NCBI GenBank assembly: GCA_963971405.1
Contig: OZ020489.1
Span: forward strand, 31,715,047-31,779,046
DNA: 64,000 bases
Reading direction: 5' to 3'
From: Psococerastis gibbosa
Taxonomy: Eukaryota > Arthropoda > Insecta > Psocodea > Psocidae
The notes beneath the pieces were generated by a model. That model did not search any database. It had not been told where the DNA came from and worked only from the letters and a program-made list of their open reading frames with translations. This document shows, piece after piece, positions 10,496 through 20,721 of the stretch. The stretch's first letter is position 1. Every line of letters starts with the position of its first letter. Made by a program: the position numbers and the translations under genes.

Positions 10496-10980
10496 ATGCC
10501 CCCCCCCCCCCCAAATGGGCTACTGAATCCGTCCTTGCTGAGCCTCCTGTTAATGCCCACACACGTGTTCAATTTAAATTTAACTCTTGTCAGATGGTCG
10601 GATCTGCTAAATGACAGTGTACGGGGTGTTTCGTCTGCGGAAGCACGAAACTGGAGCGGACAAAATGATCAGTTGGACCATGATTGGTTCGCACCCCATT
10701 GGATTGGCTCCGCTACCGGCACTCACCAGCACGTAGGGCTTAATGATAATAATGCGCAAGTGATGGCTCCAGCTGGTGTACCGACACCAAGGCCACGTGG
10801 AGTGGCCGCGACCTACTGGAGGGTATCACACGTGGAAACATGTAGAGGTCATGCAGAGGTCATCGCCAAATTTATCTCAGCCAATTATTTGGCTTTCTAA
10901 CGCCCTATAGTACCATGTAATAAAAGCGCTGACAGGCCATTGTTTATACTTCTGTTAAGAGGGAACTGATATTCGCCACC
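10496..10980. other. GC-richer stretch with a long open frame, probably not a gene
   Basis: A plus-strand frame of 163 codons (10409-10900) runs out of element K into this stretch. Its second half, with NWSGQNDQLDHDWFAPHWIG, lies in sequence of higher GC than its surroundings. I recognise no family, and there are no splice signals of note, so I do not call a gene. Confidence 0.3.
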
Positions 10981-10983
10981 CCT

Positions 10984-11199
10984 GACTCGTATCGGTGCTT
11001 GGTTAAGTCATGCTTTCGCATGTTGCATTGCGTCAATGGTAAGCTTGTCTAAGCTTGTCCATTATCGCTTGTGGCCGGTGTAGGTTGACATCGAGAACGT
11101 ATAACAATTTTCCAATGAGCCAAAATTCATACGGAAACAATATAAATAATGTCAGAAATCCGCGGGGTCGTTGGCATTGAACCTATGGGCCACTATAAA
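10984..11199. repeat. Repeat R, copy 1
   Basis: About 215 bases beginning GACTCGTATCGGTGCTTGGT and ending CCTATGGGCCACTATAA. The same sequence, roughly 85 percent alike, recurs in direct orientation at 11886-12110. The class is unknown, and no coding content is seen. Confidence 0.8.
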
Positions 11200-11885
11200 A
11201 AGTCCTTCAAAATAAAAATACAAAAAATTGGCCACCCCTGGATCACCTCAAAATAGTTTGGTATGTATTCTTTATTTAATTTAATACTTAAATTGTGAAG
11301 ATTTAGTGCCGTCAATTGGTGGAGGACTGCTTCATTTAATTTCTGCTACTTAATCGTAAATAGAAAGTTCTAGCTACAAAATCGGACGTTCTAATAAGTT
11401 TACTAGAGCTGGACTTTTTGTTAGGGATGAATATGTTACATACAGAACAGTGGCGTTTAATAAATGTTCTCAAAACTATCAAAGTGGGCTTTGTTAGAGT
11501 CAAATGATAACAAGACAACAGATGCCTTATCATGCGTTTCATGTAAGTTTTGGATGCAACGCAAAATAAGGACGAGAATAAAAATTTTAAATAGCATATT
11601 AAAGTAAAAACAAAAGTCAAGCATTTGCGACTTTTTGCTCGCCAAGAGAAATGCTAATTTAGCAGAACAACGTACGAGTAAAATATGAGAATGGCAACAA
11701 TTTACAAATTCATTCGAGTCAGAGGTAAAATTGCGTCCCTAGTCGTCCATAACCTTTGTTTTATGTTTCAATTTCTTTTCCGCTGCAAAGTACACAGGAA
11801 AACTGGGCAAATATGAAAATGGAAACATTAAAATAATGGCTACATTTGAAATAAGTTTAATAGTCCGTCTGTTAGATGCTTGCTA
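11200..11885. other. AT-rich spacer between the two R repeats
   Basis: About 690 bases lie between direct repeats of about 220 bases. I find no polymerase, primer-binding site or other retroelement part here, so the pair is not called as terminal repeats of a retroelement. Confidence 0.5.
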
Positions 11886-12110
11886 GACTCGTATCTGTAC
11901 TTGGTTAGGTCATGCTTTTGCCTGTTTCATTGCGTCAATGGTAAGCTTGTCCCAGCTTATCCATTATCGCTTGAAGCCGGTGTAGGTTGACAATGTGGGT
12001 GTATACCAGTTTGCCAATTGGCAAAAATTCATACGGAAACAATACAAATAATGTCCGAAAAATCTATAGGGTCATTGGCATTGGACAAGGGACCTATGGG
12101 CCACTATAAG
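11886..12110. repeat. Repeat R, copy 2
   Basis: Matches 10984-11199 from GACTCGTATCTGTACTTGGT through CATACGGAAACAATACAAAT to CCTATGGGCCACTATAA. Small insertions separate the two, so the duplication is not recent. Confidence 0.8.
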
Positions 12111-12139
12111 TAGGCCTGGGTCCATCAGGACATTACTTA

Positions 12140-12533
12140 GGCGGGGTTTCCACCGAACTCTCATTGCAGAATGCACATACGTTTACGTGGTAGCAGACAT
12201 TCAAGACTTAGGCGGGGATTCACCGACCTCTCATTGCATAATACAAATGACATTGACGGAAATTTGAATTTTTCTTTTTAAAGAAATCTATTAAAATATT
12301 TGTACTTAACATATCCCATGACGCCATTTTTTAATTTTAGTTTGTTTGTTTGTGATTTTACTCTATGATCATTGATTAATTTTAACTATAGCATAGAGTA
12401 AAACAAAAATTTCCGTCGATGTCATTTGCATTCTGCAATGAGAGGTTGGTGGAAACCCCGCCTTCATTAATGATATCGGCTACCACGTCAACGTATGTGC
12501 ATTCTGCAATGAGAGGTCGGTGGAAACCCCGCC
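12140..12533. mobile_element. Family T nested fold-back MITE, copy A
   Basis: A 394-bp element. The outer arms GGCGGGGTTTCCACCGAAC and GGTCGGTGGAAACCCCGCC each run about 70 bases inward to GTGGTAGCAGACATTCAAG (left). A second, similar pair of tips then opens at about 12212 and closes at about 12464. Inside that lie TTGACGGAAATTTGAATTT and a central TATGATCATTGATTAATTTT. Flanking triplets are TTA and TAA, two of three matching. Confidence 0.88.
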
Positions 12534-12949
12534 TAACTTACTTACTAGATACATTCTAATAAATCAGTGAGAGTTCATTCACACTGGCAAGTATTCGGTA
12601 CACCTAACGGTCTGATTAAATAATGACTATAGATCTTTCGAACTCTACCTTAGGGCGGATTCTAATATGCTATACAGTTTACTTTACCTATATAATCTAT
12701 TGGTAAAGGTTAATGGCAATGGTGTAATATTATTCAACAAGGGTTGCTGGACTTACATTGAATGCTGCGCTCATTAGAGGCATGGGCCTCACAGTCATCG
12801 AACAATTAGAGCGGAGCCCATTGTCAGTGGAAGGGGTAGACGTTTCGGGAGTGGGTGACTCCCATCATCAGGCTAAGTCCTGATAAGGACTGATGCTTTC
12901 GATTGACTCACTAGCTCACCTCTTTTATTCTACTCTGAATTATTGAGTA

Positions 12950-13025
12950 AATCCGATCCCCTTGAGGATTCGAACTACCGTTCTGTCGATTGAAATGCAA
13001 GCTCTCTAACTACTCGAGGGCTGTG
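12950..13025 (-). repeat. tRNA-like sequence (A and B boxes) in the W loop
   Basis: On the minus strand TAGTTAGAGAGCTTGC fits a Pol III A box, and AGTTCGAATCC fits a B box about 35 bases later. The acceptor stem does not pair convincingly, so this is more likely a tRNA-derived repeat head than a working tRNA. Confidence 0.45.
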
Positions 13026-13069
13026 GATAAGGGCACCATCAGTCCTTCTCAGGACTTAGCCTGATGATG

Positions 13070-13199
13070 ATCGCCGGCCGCCATATCAAGTTGAATCCAG
13101 CGGACCAGAGCAGGTTGAACTTGGTCGTGTGCACAGTGCCGGTAGGGAAACATGGTAGGACTTTTGTCTGACTTTGACTGTGTCCAACCATACTACTAC
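13070..13199 (+). mobile_element. SINE-G, internally deleted copy, 13-bp TSD
   Basis: Begins ATCGCCGGCCGCCATATC and ends CCAACCATACTACTAC. It is flanked by exact direct repeats TAGCCTGATGATG at 13057-13069 and 13200-13212, which are part of the fold-back arm it split. About 100 bases present in other SINE-G copies are absent. Confidence 0.85.
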
Positions 13200-13344
13200 T
13201 AGCCTGATGATGGAAGTAGTACCCACTCCCGAAACATCGCCCTTTCACCTGACAATAGGCTCCACCCTAATTATTCGATGGACAGTGAGGCCCCTGCCTC
13301 TAATGACTATTAACGCAACAGGCAATGCAAGTCCAACTAACCCT

Positions 13345-13756
13345 ATACCTACATACCTGAAATTCCTCATTATAACAAATGTCTGATTCGGCAAACTGTT
13401 CCGTCAACTCATCGGTAAACTTGAAATTTGATGGTCTTTGAGACCATTACAGAAATCGGGTTCACATCGTTCCGATTGCTCGAAATACTTCCAAAAAGAA
13501 GCTATGCCAATAGTTTGGGACTATACAATATTCATACTGAATACAGATAACATTATAATCACAATAGTTTATATAAGTAAACAAAAAGCCACGACTGGAA
13601 CAAAGGTACTGATTGGCTCACCAACGACTTCAATGCCAAGGGCGAAAAGACCTCAAAACAAAAAGGCTCGGCTTCACCAATAATAATTTTCTCTCCAATG
13701 GAACTCTAAACGAAGCATTTAGAAATTAAACAAAAGGCCTTGTTATAATAATACAC
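13345..13756. other. Non-coding stretch
   Basis: No gene or named repeat seen up to the target duplication of element M1. Confidence 0.4.
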
Positions 13757-14052
13757 TAGGGCTCTATATTAGACAGGTATTGTCATCCGCCATGTTGTAT
13801 CCATTATGAGTCTTGTGTATAAGCCAAGCATTGGGTGTTTACCTATTTATTATTTGAAATTTATCGTTGTTTATTTATTTTTATTTAAAAAACGTGCTAC
13901 CAAGTAGGGAAGTGTATAATAAAAAATTACTAAAACGTGTATTAGTTTTTTTTCAATTTTTTTCAATTTTTTACTTTTCTTACAATACTTACCATATAGG
14001 AAATTAGGGATACAACATGGCGGATGACAATACCCGGGTATATAGTGCCTTA
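13757..14052. mobile_element. hAT-like MITE M, copy 1
   Basis: A 296-bp non-coding element. Its tips are TAGGGCTCTATATTAG and, complemented from the right end, TAAGGCACTATATACC; both lead to GGTATTGTCATCCGCCAT. An exact 8-bp duplication TAATACAC lies at 13749-13756 and 14053-14060, as expected for hAT transposons. Copy 2 is at 45355-45646. Confidence 0.88.
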
Positions 14053-14193
14053 TAATACACCAAAGAATTCGTTTGAAATTTCCTTCTGGATACTAAAGGA
14101 TTCTAATATGCTCCCGGTAACGTTATTGTTCGTTTTATGTATACAATTGCCAATATTCATTATAACAGCAGCCCGATCATGGTGATTTTAATA

Positions 14194-14648
14194 CCGGGGT
14201 TAATATAATGGCACGTCACGTGATGGTATTAATTCAATTGTTTAAAATAAATGAACAGTAAATTTCAGATTTTTTTAATTTTTGCTGTTGGTAATTGTCG
14301 CAAGAGTGCTAAGCGCGGAAAATTCATATTGTGTCTATTAAAACAATTGAATGATCTTCAACTTTATTTTTGGTGAGTTTCTTAATTTTTTCTGCCTTAG
14401 ATTTAGACAAATTATTTATAATTCTTATATATTTCAAAATTAAAACTTGTTCATTTTAATGTTTATTTCTAGTGCGATATGATTATACATTTGCTATTTA
14501 TATTTATAATTGCTACGGCAGCGTCGCGTCAGTTCAGTTCTTCAGTATTGCCAACATCACAATTTAAAAAAACTCTGAAATTTACTGTATATTTACTTTA
14601 AACAATTGAATTAATACCATCACGTGACATAGTATTATATTAACTCCG
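14194..14648. mobile_element. Terminal-inverted-repeat element N
   Basis: The arms of roughly 100 bases include CACGTGATGGTATTAATTCA at the left and its complement at the right, beginning CCGGGGTTAATATAAT and ending ATTATATTAACTCCG. The interior is AT-rich without coding frames. No clear target duplication was found, so the superfamily is open. Confidence 0.75.
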
Positions 14649-15034
14649 TTTTTTTCTCATGGGTAACCACTAAGCATTGTAACAAATATTATCTACAAAC
14701 CCCACCACAATTTGTTTTTTTTTTTAATGCAGAAAGGCATATTCACTAATTCCGGATAATAGGGAGTGTCTCCCAAAGTTACTTCGGGGCACTTAAACAT
14801 ATTTCTATGTGAATAAATAGAATAAAATAGAATAATAGAATAAAAAGAACTACAAGTCTGGCACATGTCGCGCGACATAACTTATTTGTAGTAGCCTAAT
14901 GGAAACCAGGCTTCAGTAAGGAATCAAGCAACCAATTAAATGATTCTTATCGTGAATATTTATCAATGAACAAATGAATAAAATCGCCATGATTGGGCTG
15001 CAGACGTACGAATCGACCACTTTTTATTTTTTTA
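14649..15034. other. Non-coding stretch
   Basis: Contains a T run and the imperfect pentamer run GAATAAAATAGAATAATAGA near 14813. Nothing else is recognised. Confidence 0.45.
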
Positions 15035-15187
15035 TTTTTAAAAAAGATTAATCGCATACAAACAATTTAATGAATGTATGCGATTGACCTTTTCAGTCGC
15101 CTCTGTACCCGTGTTGAATTACGACACGTCTCCGATCGCATGGCGTTTAAAGACTCGCACAAGTGCAAGCACGTTACCACCCGGCCC
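15035..15187 (-). mobile_element. SINE-B, short subfamily
   Basis: On the minus strand it reads GTAACGTGCTTGCACTTGTG, CGAGTCTTTA, ATGCGATCGGAGACGTGTCG and ends GTATGCGATTAATC with an A/T-rich tail. This copy has lost the TAGGTTAATAC segment. The expected 5' text TGGCAAGGTGGTAGCG, which resembles a Pol III A box, is damaged here. Confidence 0.8.
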
Positions 15188-15665
15188 CATAAACTCCATA
15201 AACATAAACAAAGTCTCCATATGGCGAACAGTATCTAGTACTTTATCGGTAGTATTGTAGAATCCGCCCAAAACCCCAGTAATTACACGACTATAGGAGC
15301 AGTCGCCCACGCCGCGCCAAATGCAATTTCGTAGACACCAATAATTAAACTCGAAACAAAATCGAACTTGAAGACTGCCCTCGCACCTAGATGTATAATG
15401 AGACTGGACATTATAAACACACGGTCAGTTGAGAAGGTCAGTGGCGGCCGGTCCACTTACAAACTCGCGAACCAGTGAAAAATCCTTCAATAACTCTAAT
15501 GAAGGCATCCACGCAATATTTTTTGCAAAAACAAATCTAGACGCAAACGGCATAACGCCCGCTCAACAGATGGTGGATACAAAATTGCCCGGAAATTACC
15601 ATTTCGAGCAGGCTCTGTGGTGGAGAGAAGCTTTCGGGTTGAAATTAAATTGGGAACAGAGATAA
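15188..15665. other. Non-coding stretch
   Basis: GC is somewhat higher than average. CAGTGGCGGCCGG at 15440 resembles a hAT tip, but no partner end was found. The 78-codon frame here has no recognisable family. Confidence 0.35.
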
Positions 15666-15669
15666 TGGA

Positions 15670-16250
15670 GATGCTTTCCTGTTTTTTGCCTTCTTTCTCA
15701 TTTGAAAAAACATATGAGTAAAACAGAGCAATGATGATTTGTGAACAGACGTGCTCAAAAAACGGTTAGTTTGGCTTACATTAACATTTACCATTTTTAT
15801 GCAAGGTTAAGTGCAAGAGATGCAAGTAGCACCTATCAACGACAATGTTTTCCTGTTTTATGCCTTCTTTCTCATTTGAAAAACATAAGAGTAAAGCAGA
15901 GCAATGATGATTTGTGAATATAGGTGCTCAAAAAAAAGGTTAGTTTGGCTTACATTACCTTACAATTTTTATGCAAGGTTAAGTGCAAGAGATGCAAGTA
16001 GCACCTAACACCGACAATGTTTTCCTGTTTTTTGGCTTACATTACCTTCTTTCTCTTTATCGCCGACAACGTTTTCCTGTTTTTGGCTTACATTACCTTC
16101 TTTCTCATTTGGAAAACATATGAGTAAAGCAGAGCAATGATGATTTGTGAACATACGTGCTCAAAAAACGGTTAGTTTAGCTTACATTAACATTTACCAT
16201 TTTTATGCAAGGTTAAGTGCAAGAGATGCAAAGAGCACCTATAACCGACA
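15670..16250. repeat. Tandem array with a unit of about 175 bp
   Basis: Three full units begin near 15670, 15848 and 16071 with TTTTCCTGTTTT and contain GAGCAATGATGATTTGTGAA and GCAAGGTTAAGTGCAAGAGA. Between units 2 and 3 a 50-bp piece (TTGGCTTACATTACCTTC) is repeated alone, a sign of unequal exchange. The array could be satellite-like. Confidence 0.85.
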
Positions 16251-16313
16251 AAGTCAGGGAACAAAGACTGGCGTGGTGGGGCCATACGATAAGAAGAACA
16301 TAACATACCTGAA

Positions 16314-16366
16314 GTTAAAATTTTGACCATCACAAAGCTTTCCTTATACTACGCATAAAATTGGAA
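16314..16366 (-). mobile_element. Family P end fragment
   Basis: AATTTTGACCATCACAAAGC followed by TTTCCTTATACTACGCATA and GGAAAGC is the hairpin tip of family P. The remainder of the element is absent. Confidence 0.75.
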
Positions 16367-16704
16367 AGCAAAAATGTTAATCTCAGTCTGTCCCTATTAG
16401 GTGTAAGAGAGGACCAAAGGCCCTAATCTCGTTGCATCTACATTATTATTTTTTCAATAAAGACTTTATTAGTATTATATTATTATTATTATTATTATTC
16501 CTTCAAAGAATTCATGCAGACTGACATATGTAGTTTTTAAGCTCTCGGTGACTAATTTATGTATTTATTATTTATTTTATGACAACAGTTTATTAACTTA
16601 TTTTGTATGACAACTGGTAGTTTGTTTTTATGACGAGGTCGAGCTGCAACCATGGCTGTATGGAAGCAGGCAAAATGACATGAATAAAACACTATTACGA
16701 TTAA

Positions 16705-16937
16705 CCAAATCTGGACGGCACCTTCATCTAGGGAAACAACCAAATCTGGACGGCACCTTCATCTAGGGAAACAATCAAATCTGGACGGCACCTTCATCTA
16801 GGAAACAACCAAATCTGGACGGCACCTTCATCTAGGCAAACAACCAAATCTGGACGGCACCTTCATCTAGGGAAACAACCAAATCTGGACGGCACCTTCA
16901 TCTAGGGAAACAACAAAATCTGGACGGCACCTTCATC
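16705..16937. repeat. Minisatellite, 35-bp unit, about 6.6 copies
   Basis: Units starting CAAATCTGGACGGCACCTTC lie at 16706, 16741, 16776, 16810, 16845, 16880 and about 16914. One unit is a base short, and the others differ by single changes, so the array is young. Confidence 0.95.
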
Positions 16938-17213
16938 TCTCAATGTATAGCGGTGCCATGCAGTATTCCTTACCGAGACTTTTCAAGCTAAGGTGGGAAC
17001 CACCCTAAAGAGTAATACTGCAGGGAGAAGTATCCATGGAATACGATTGCCATTATTGGTTTATAGCAATCTCATCTGGTCGTTATCCACTCGAACATCG
17101 CATCTAATTTTCTAAATTCCCTAATAAACCGGAGAGATGCAGACGGGGGTCGAATACGGACAGTGCGTTAAACAGATTGGTTGGGCGGGGACAAGAAAGG
17201 GTCTGGAGAAAAG
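16938..17213. other. Non-coding stretch
   Basis: GCAGTATTCCTTACCGAGAC resembles an arm of the hairpin at 31018-31115, suggesting an old relative. No gene seen. Confidence 0.4.
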
Positions 17214-17690
17214 CTCCCTTCACCAGTTTTACAGCTAACAATTTTCAGTGGTTTTCAATCAACAGCAAACTCCAGCAGGACTATGTGACACCGTAGTTTC
17301 CACTAAACTTAAGGGGAAACTCCCCAAATTGTTCGTTAACAAAGGCTGGCCCGAGTTATTTGACAAAATTAATTAATATCTCGATGCAAAGCACAAACCT
17401 AATAGAATAGTTTTTTGAAGACTTCCCAAAAACTACAAGCTTTTGCAGTTTTCCCTTCACCAGTTTTACAGCTAACCGTTTTCAGTGGTTTTCAATAAAC
17501 AGCGAACTGCAGCAGGATTATACGACAACGCAGCTTCCACTAAACTTAAGGGAAAACTCCCCAAATTGTTCGTTAACCAAGGCTGGCCTGAGTTATTTGA
17601 CAAAATTAATTAATATCTTGATGCAAAGCACAAACCTAATACAATAGAATAGTTTTTTGAAGACTTAATAAAAAATACAAGCTTTTGCAG
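17214..17690. repeat. Tandem duplication, 237-bp unit
   Basis: Two units, each from CCCTTCACCAGTTTTACAGC to CAAGCTTTTGCAG, starting near 17216 and 17453. They differ at scattered bases (over 90 percent alike). Non-coding. Confidence 0.92.
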
Positions 17691-18153
17691 ATTTGTTTTT
17701 CCTGCCTTGAAATATAATAACCCTAAAATCACGATTCGTAGAATAACAGTAAGTCCGCGGGGTAAAATAGTCGGCGCCTGGCGAAACTTTGTATTATTTT
17801 AGAAGTATTTTTAGAAGCCTTCAAAAGATTATTCTTTGGTATTTTGTAGCCGTGGATTGAGAAAAAAATTAATTTCGCGCAAAACACCGACCGCCGTGTT
17901 AACGAAAAAAAATGGAACGCTTTTCCTATGGGAAATGTAAATCATGAAATATAAAAATAATTTCATTTCAAAAAATTTCATTAGATGAGAATTCCAATTT
18001 TCCCCGCCTAAACGAAGGGCTCCACAGTTGGGTGGAGGATACAATACAATACAATGCAATACAATTTTTATAGGAAAGTTAGCTTTATCATTCATTCCCT
18101 CTAATTTGGAAATTGTGCTAATTGGCAATGAATTGAATTGTAACAGGTTCAGG
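17691..18153. other. Non-coding stretch
   Basis: A minus-strand frame of 137 codons crosses this stretch and the SINE at its right, so it is not a gene. ATACAATACAATGCAATACA near 18040 is a short pentamer run. Confidence 0.45.
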
Positions 18154-18370
18154 TCAGGACATGTAGAGTAGTGGTACGGACTCTGACTTTTACCCGAAAG
18201 GTTGTTGATTCGAGTCCTACACTTGCTAAATTTTCTGGCCATGCTTCGGAGGGCATGTAAAGCAGGCGGTCCCGGGCCTTCCTAGTTGAGTGTAAGAGAG
18301 GGCTTTTCAGCCCTTACACCACTAGGTAGGCTTAGTAATAGAACAGTCATCAATTATTTATTTATTTACT
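18154..18370 (+). mobile_element. SINE-A, full-length copy
   Basis: Head TCAGGACATGTAGAGTAGTG, B box at TGATTCGAGTCC, then the complete middle GGCGGTCCCGGGCCTTCC, GTGTAAGAGAGGGCTTTTCA and a tail ending in ATTTATTTATTTA. This is the best reference copy for the family in the window. Confidence 0.9.
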
Positions 18371-18533
18371 TTCCCAAACAAAGATTTGGTTTTGAACAAA
18401 AAAAAATATGTTTTTAAGAAATAATAAGATAATTCGTGCCTAATACACATTATAGCATAACCCACCACTCAAATTTGGACAACCCATTAAATGCGTGTCT
18501 CCCTGGACACGTGTAGTAAGTAAGTACCGGTAC

Positions 18534-18599
18534 CTTGAATGTCTGCTACCACGTCACCGTTTTTGGAAATAGCCCTAGCCGGTCAATGGAATGGGCACC
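18534..18599. mobile_element. Family T solo right outer arm
   Basis: CTTGAATGTCTGCTACCACG through CCTAGCCGGTCAATGGAATG to GGGCACC equals the right outer arm of copies at 23227 and 47426. The inner hairpin and left arm are gone. The break falls near the place where the inner hairpin joins in other copies. Confidence 0.8.
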
Positions 18600-19439
18600 T
18601 AAACACACACATATTACGCTCAGCTTTCATTATTATTATTTTTTCATTTCCTTTTCATTGTAAGCGGCTTATTTCCATGTGCGAGCACATGATTGAGCGA
18701 GATGAAATCGGTCATGGGCGTACACGAGGAAGTAAATCCCTGGTCAATGTCGGCAGTACCAGGCCCGATCCTCCACAACGCTAAACCCACATAATCCACC
18801 AACCTAATTTACTTAGTTTTTTTTTCGTCTCACGCAAAAGGAGTACTATACCAGGGTCAGAACAAGTATAACACACTAATACGACACAAAAGATATCAGA
18901 AAACACACGCATGGTCCAAGGTGAGCAATTAAAAATTCAAAGCTTTAAGCTCAACCCACACTACGAAAATGGGGAAGCGGTATCTTGAAGATAGAGCTCC
19001 TTTAGCCTCTTCTAGATACTGCCACAAGCTTGCTACAATAGAGACTTTACCTCCTAATTACTACAGTAATAGGCAAAGCCATGAACCGACGATATAATAT
19101 TCTCCGGGGCCTCCTCGTTCAGTGTAAGAGAGGAGCTCTAACTCCACTAGGTTAGAACAAAAGTCATTGTTAATTAATTAATTTATATACACGTATTGTA
19201 GTCCCTATTAATGTAAACCAATAATAATAATAATAATAGTGTAATTCCCAAAATAACTTCAGTTACATAAATTTAGATAATAAATTTTTCTTCTTTGGGT
19301 CCCTTGCCATTGTGCAGCCATTTTGCACGTGGAGGCAAGGTGCCGATAACAATATAAGAACTAAAAATTTAAAGTAGTAATATGTATAAGTACAGATCCA
19401 TTTGGTATACAGATGGTATGAGGTATGAGGTAACCAAAT
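18600..19439. other. Mostly unrecognised, with a SINE-A tail near 19112-19185
   Basis: A SINE-A 3' part (GTGTAAGAGAGGAGCTCTAA, CTCCACTAGGTTAGAAC) lies at 19112-19185. A short trinucleotide run ATAATAATAATAATA sits near 19222. Nothing else is recognised. Confidence 0.55.
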
Positions 19440-19640
19440 TCACTATAACCCATCCCACTTGATAGTTTGCCTCAGGATTAAAAAAAACTCAATTTGCATT
19501 AAATATATTACTGACAAATTATTTTTCTTAGTAACCCTTCAATGTAACCTTCCTAACTTCAGGTACAGTATGTTTTAGGTATTAAATAAATTGACAAAGT
19601 CAAACAGGTTGCTTTGCAAAGCAAGATTCTGGTTCTGAAG
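19440..19640 (+). mobile_element. Family P, old internal fragment
   Basis: CTTGATAGTTTGCCTCAGGA, TTAGGTATTAAATAAATTGA and CAGGTTGCTTTGCAAAGCAA follow the inner order of intact P copies. It is diverged and without tips. Confidence 0.6.
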
Positions 19641-20011
19641 AAAAAAACATTTGTGGGAGAAATTATTGATAATCCATAACCGAATGCATTGCATACCATG
19701 CCTATACAATATCAGTGTGTATGTCTGTCTGTTCTTGACTTTGCAATTGGCTCAAACCCATTTTTTTTACGATAGGGAAAATCAAAACAGCCGAAATTGA
19801 ACCCTAGGACAACTATGTAGGTACTAGGCACGAAGGATGACTTCATGAATCGGAAGTATTACAGTATATAGAAGACAATAATAAGTCGCACATTAAAAGT
19901 AACATTTAAAGCAGTTCTACTTGAAACTTGCCTTGGGGCAAAAACAATTACACACTCAACACGGTATTACCTATGGAGACTCAGTAAATTAATTAGCACT
20001 TTGATATTTTT

Positions 20012-20457
20012 GCTTTCCAATTTATACGTAGTATTAGGAAAGCTTTGTGATGGTCCAAATTTTCGATTCCGAGATTTCGGATTTACATGTTTTGAGGTCT
20101 CAGGAACCCAAAAAAGTGGTTTATACGAAATGTCTCTCTGTCGCTGTCGCTCTGTCTGTCTGTTCATCGATTTCCGGACAAACTACTCGGCCGATTTTGA
20201 TGAAATTTTGCATATATAGGTTCACAAAAATCATACCTCGAGACCATTTTTTTATATTTTGGGCTAACTCAATTTGGCGGGGTTTTATTCTCAAAAAATT
20301 CCGAAAAAACGTCTAAAAAAATTATTTCTCAAAAACGGCTCCAACGATTTTTTTTTTAAAATTCACATATATTATAGTCGTTATTAATGTTAACGAAATG
20401 CGTGGGGTCGCTTGCTCCATCGGAAAGCATGTTCGAGTAAACTCGGACCGGTTCTTT
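20012..20457 (+). mobile_element. Family P, internally deleted copy
   Basis: Both ends are present: GCTTTCCAATTTATACGTAG at the left and GAGTAAACTCGGACCGGTTC at the right. The middle of about 370 bases is missing; the left part passes straight to the right tip after GGGGTCGCTTGCTCC. The left quarter holds a run of CTGTCTGT-type repeats. Confidence 0.85.
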
Positions 20458-20721
20458 TGCAAAGGGAGCAATAAATCACCTTTGCGCGGTTAATAGCTGG
20501 TATGAGGGAAAGAGAACACCTGTTATGAATCGACAGAGACAGAAACGCAGGAGAAGACCATAAAGAACAGCAGACAAAACCCGACTTGGCATAACTAGAT
20601 CAAAGTCAGCCATAGTAATTGCCATTCCATACAAGTCACAACGATTATTGTCATACAATATTGGTCCATGAGCGACAGAAAAGGCAATACAGAAGAACGC
20701 GCACTTAAGACTCGTGCCTTA

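Larger units (their letters stand above)
12740..13344. mobile_element. Fold-back element W with a SINE-G and a tRNA-like core
   Basis: The left arm runs from AGGGTTGCTGGACTTACATT through CATTAGAGGCATGGGCCTCA to TCATCAGGCTAAGTCC. The right arm is the complement and is split by SINE-G at 13070-13199. The centre holds a tRNA-like sequence at 12950-13025 on the minus strand. No protein-coding content is seen. Confidence 0.7.

Noticed and set aside
10409-10900. 163-codon plus-strand frame
   Set aside because: It starts inside fold-back K1, crosses a poly-C run and shows no family character.
10984-12110. R repeats as terminal repeats of an LTR-type element
   Set aside because: No protein part, primer-binding site or polypurine tract between them, and no TG...CA ends.
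15440-15460. hAT tip CAGTGGCGGCCGG
   Set aside because: No matching inverted tip or octamer duplication within a reasonable distance.
16705-16937. CRISPR-like array
   Set aside because: The units are contiguous 35-bp repeats without unique spacers, in a eukaryotic genome. It is a minisatellite.
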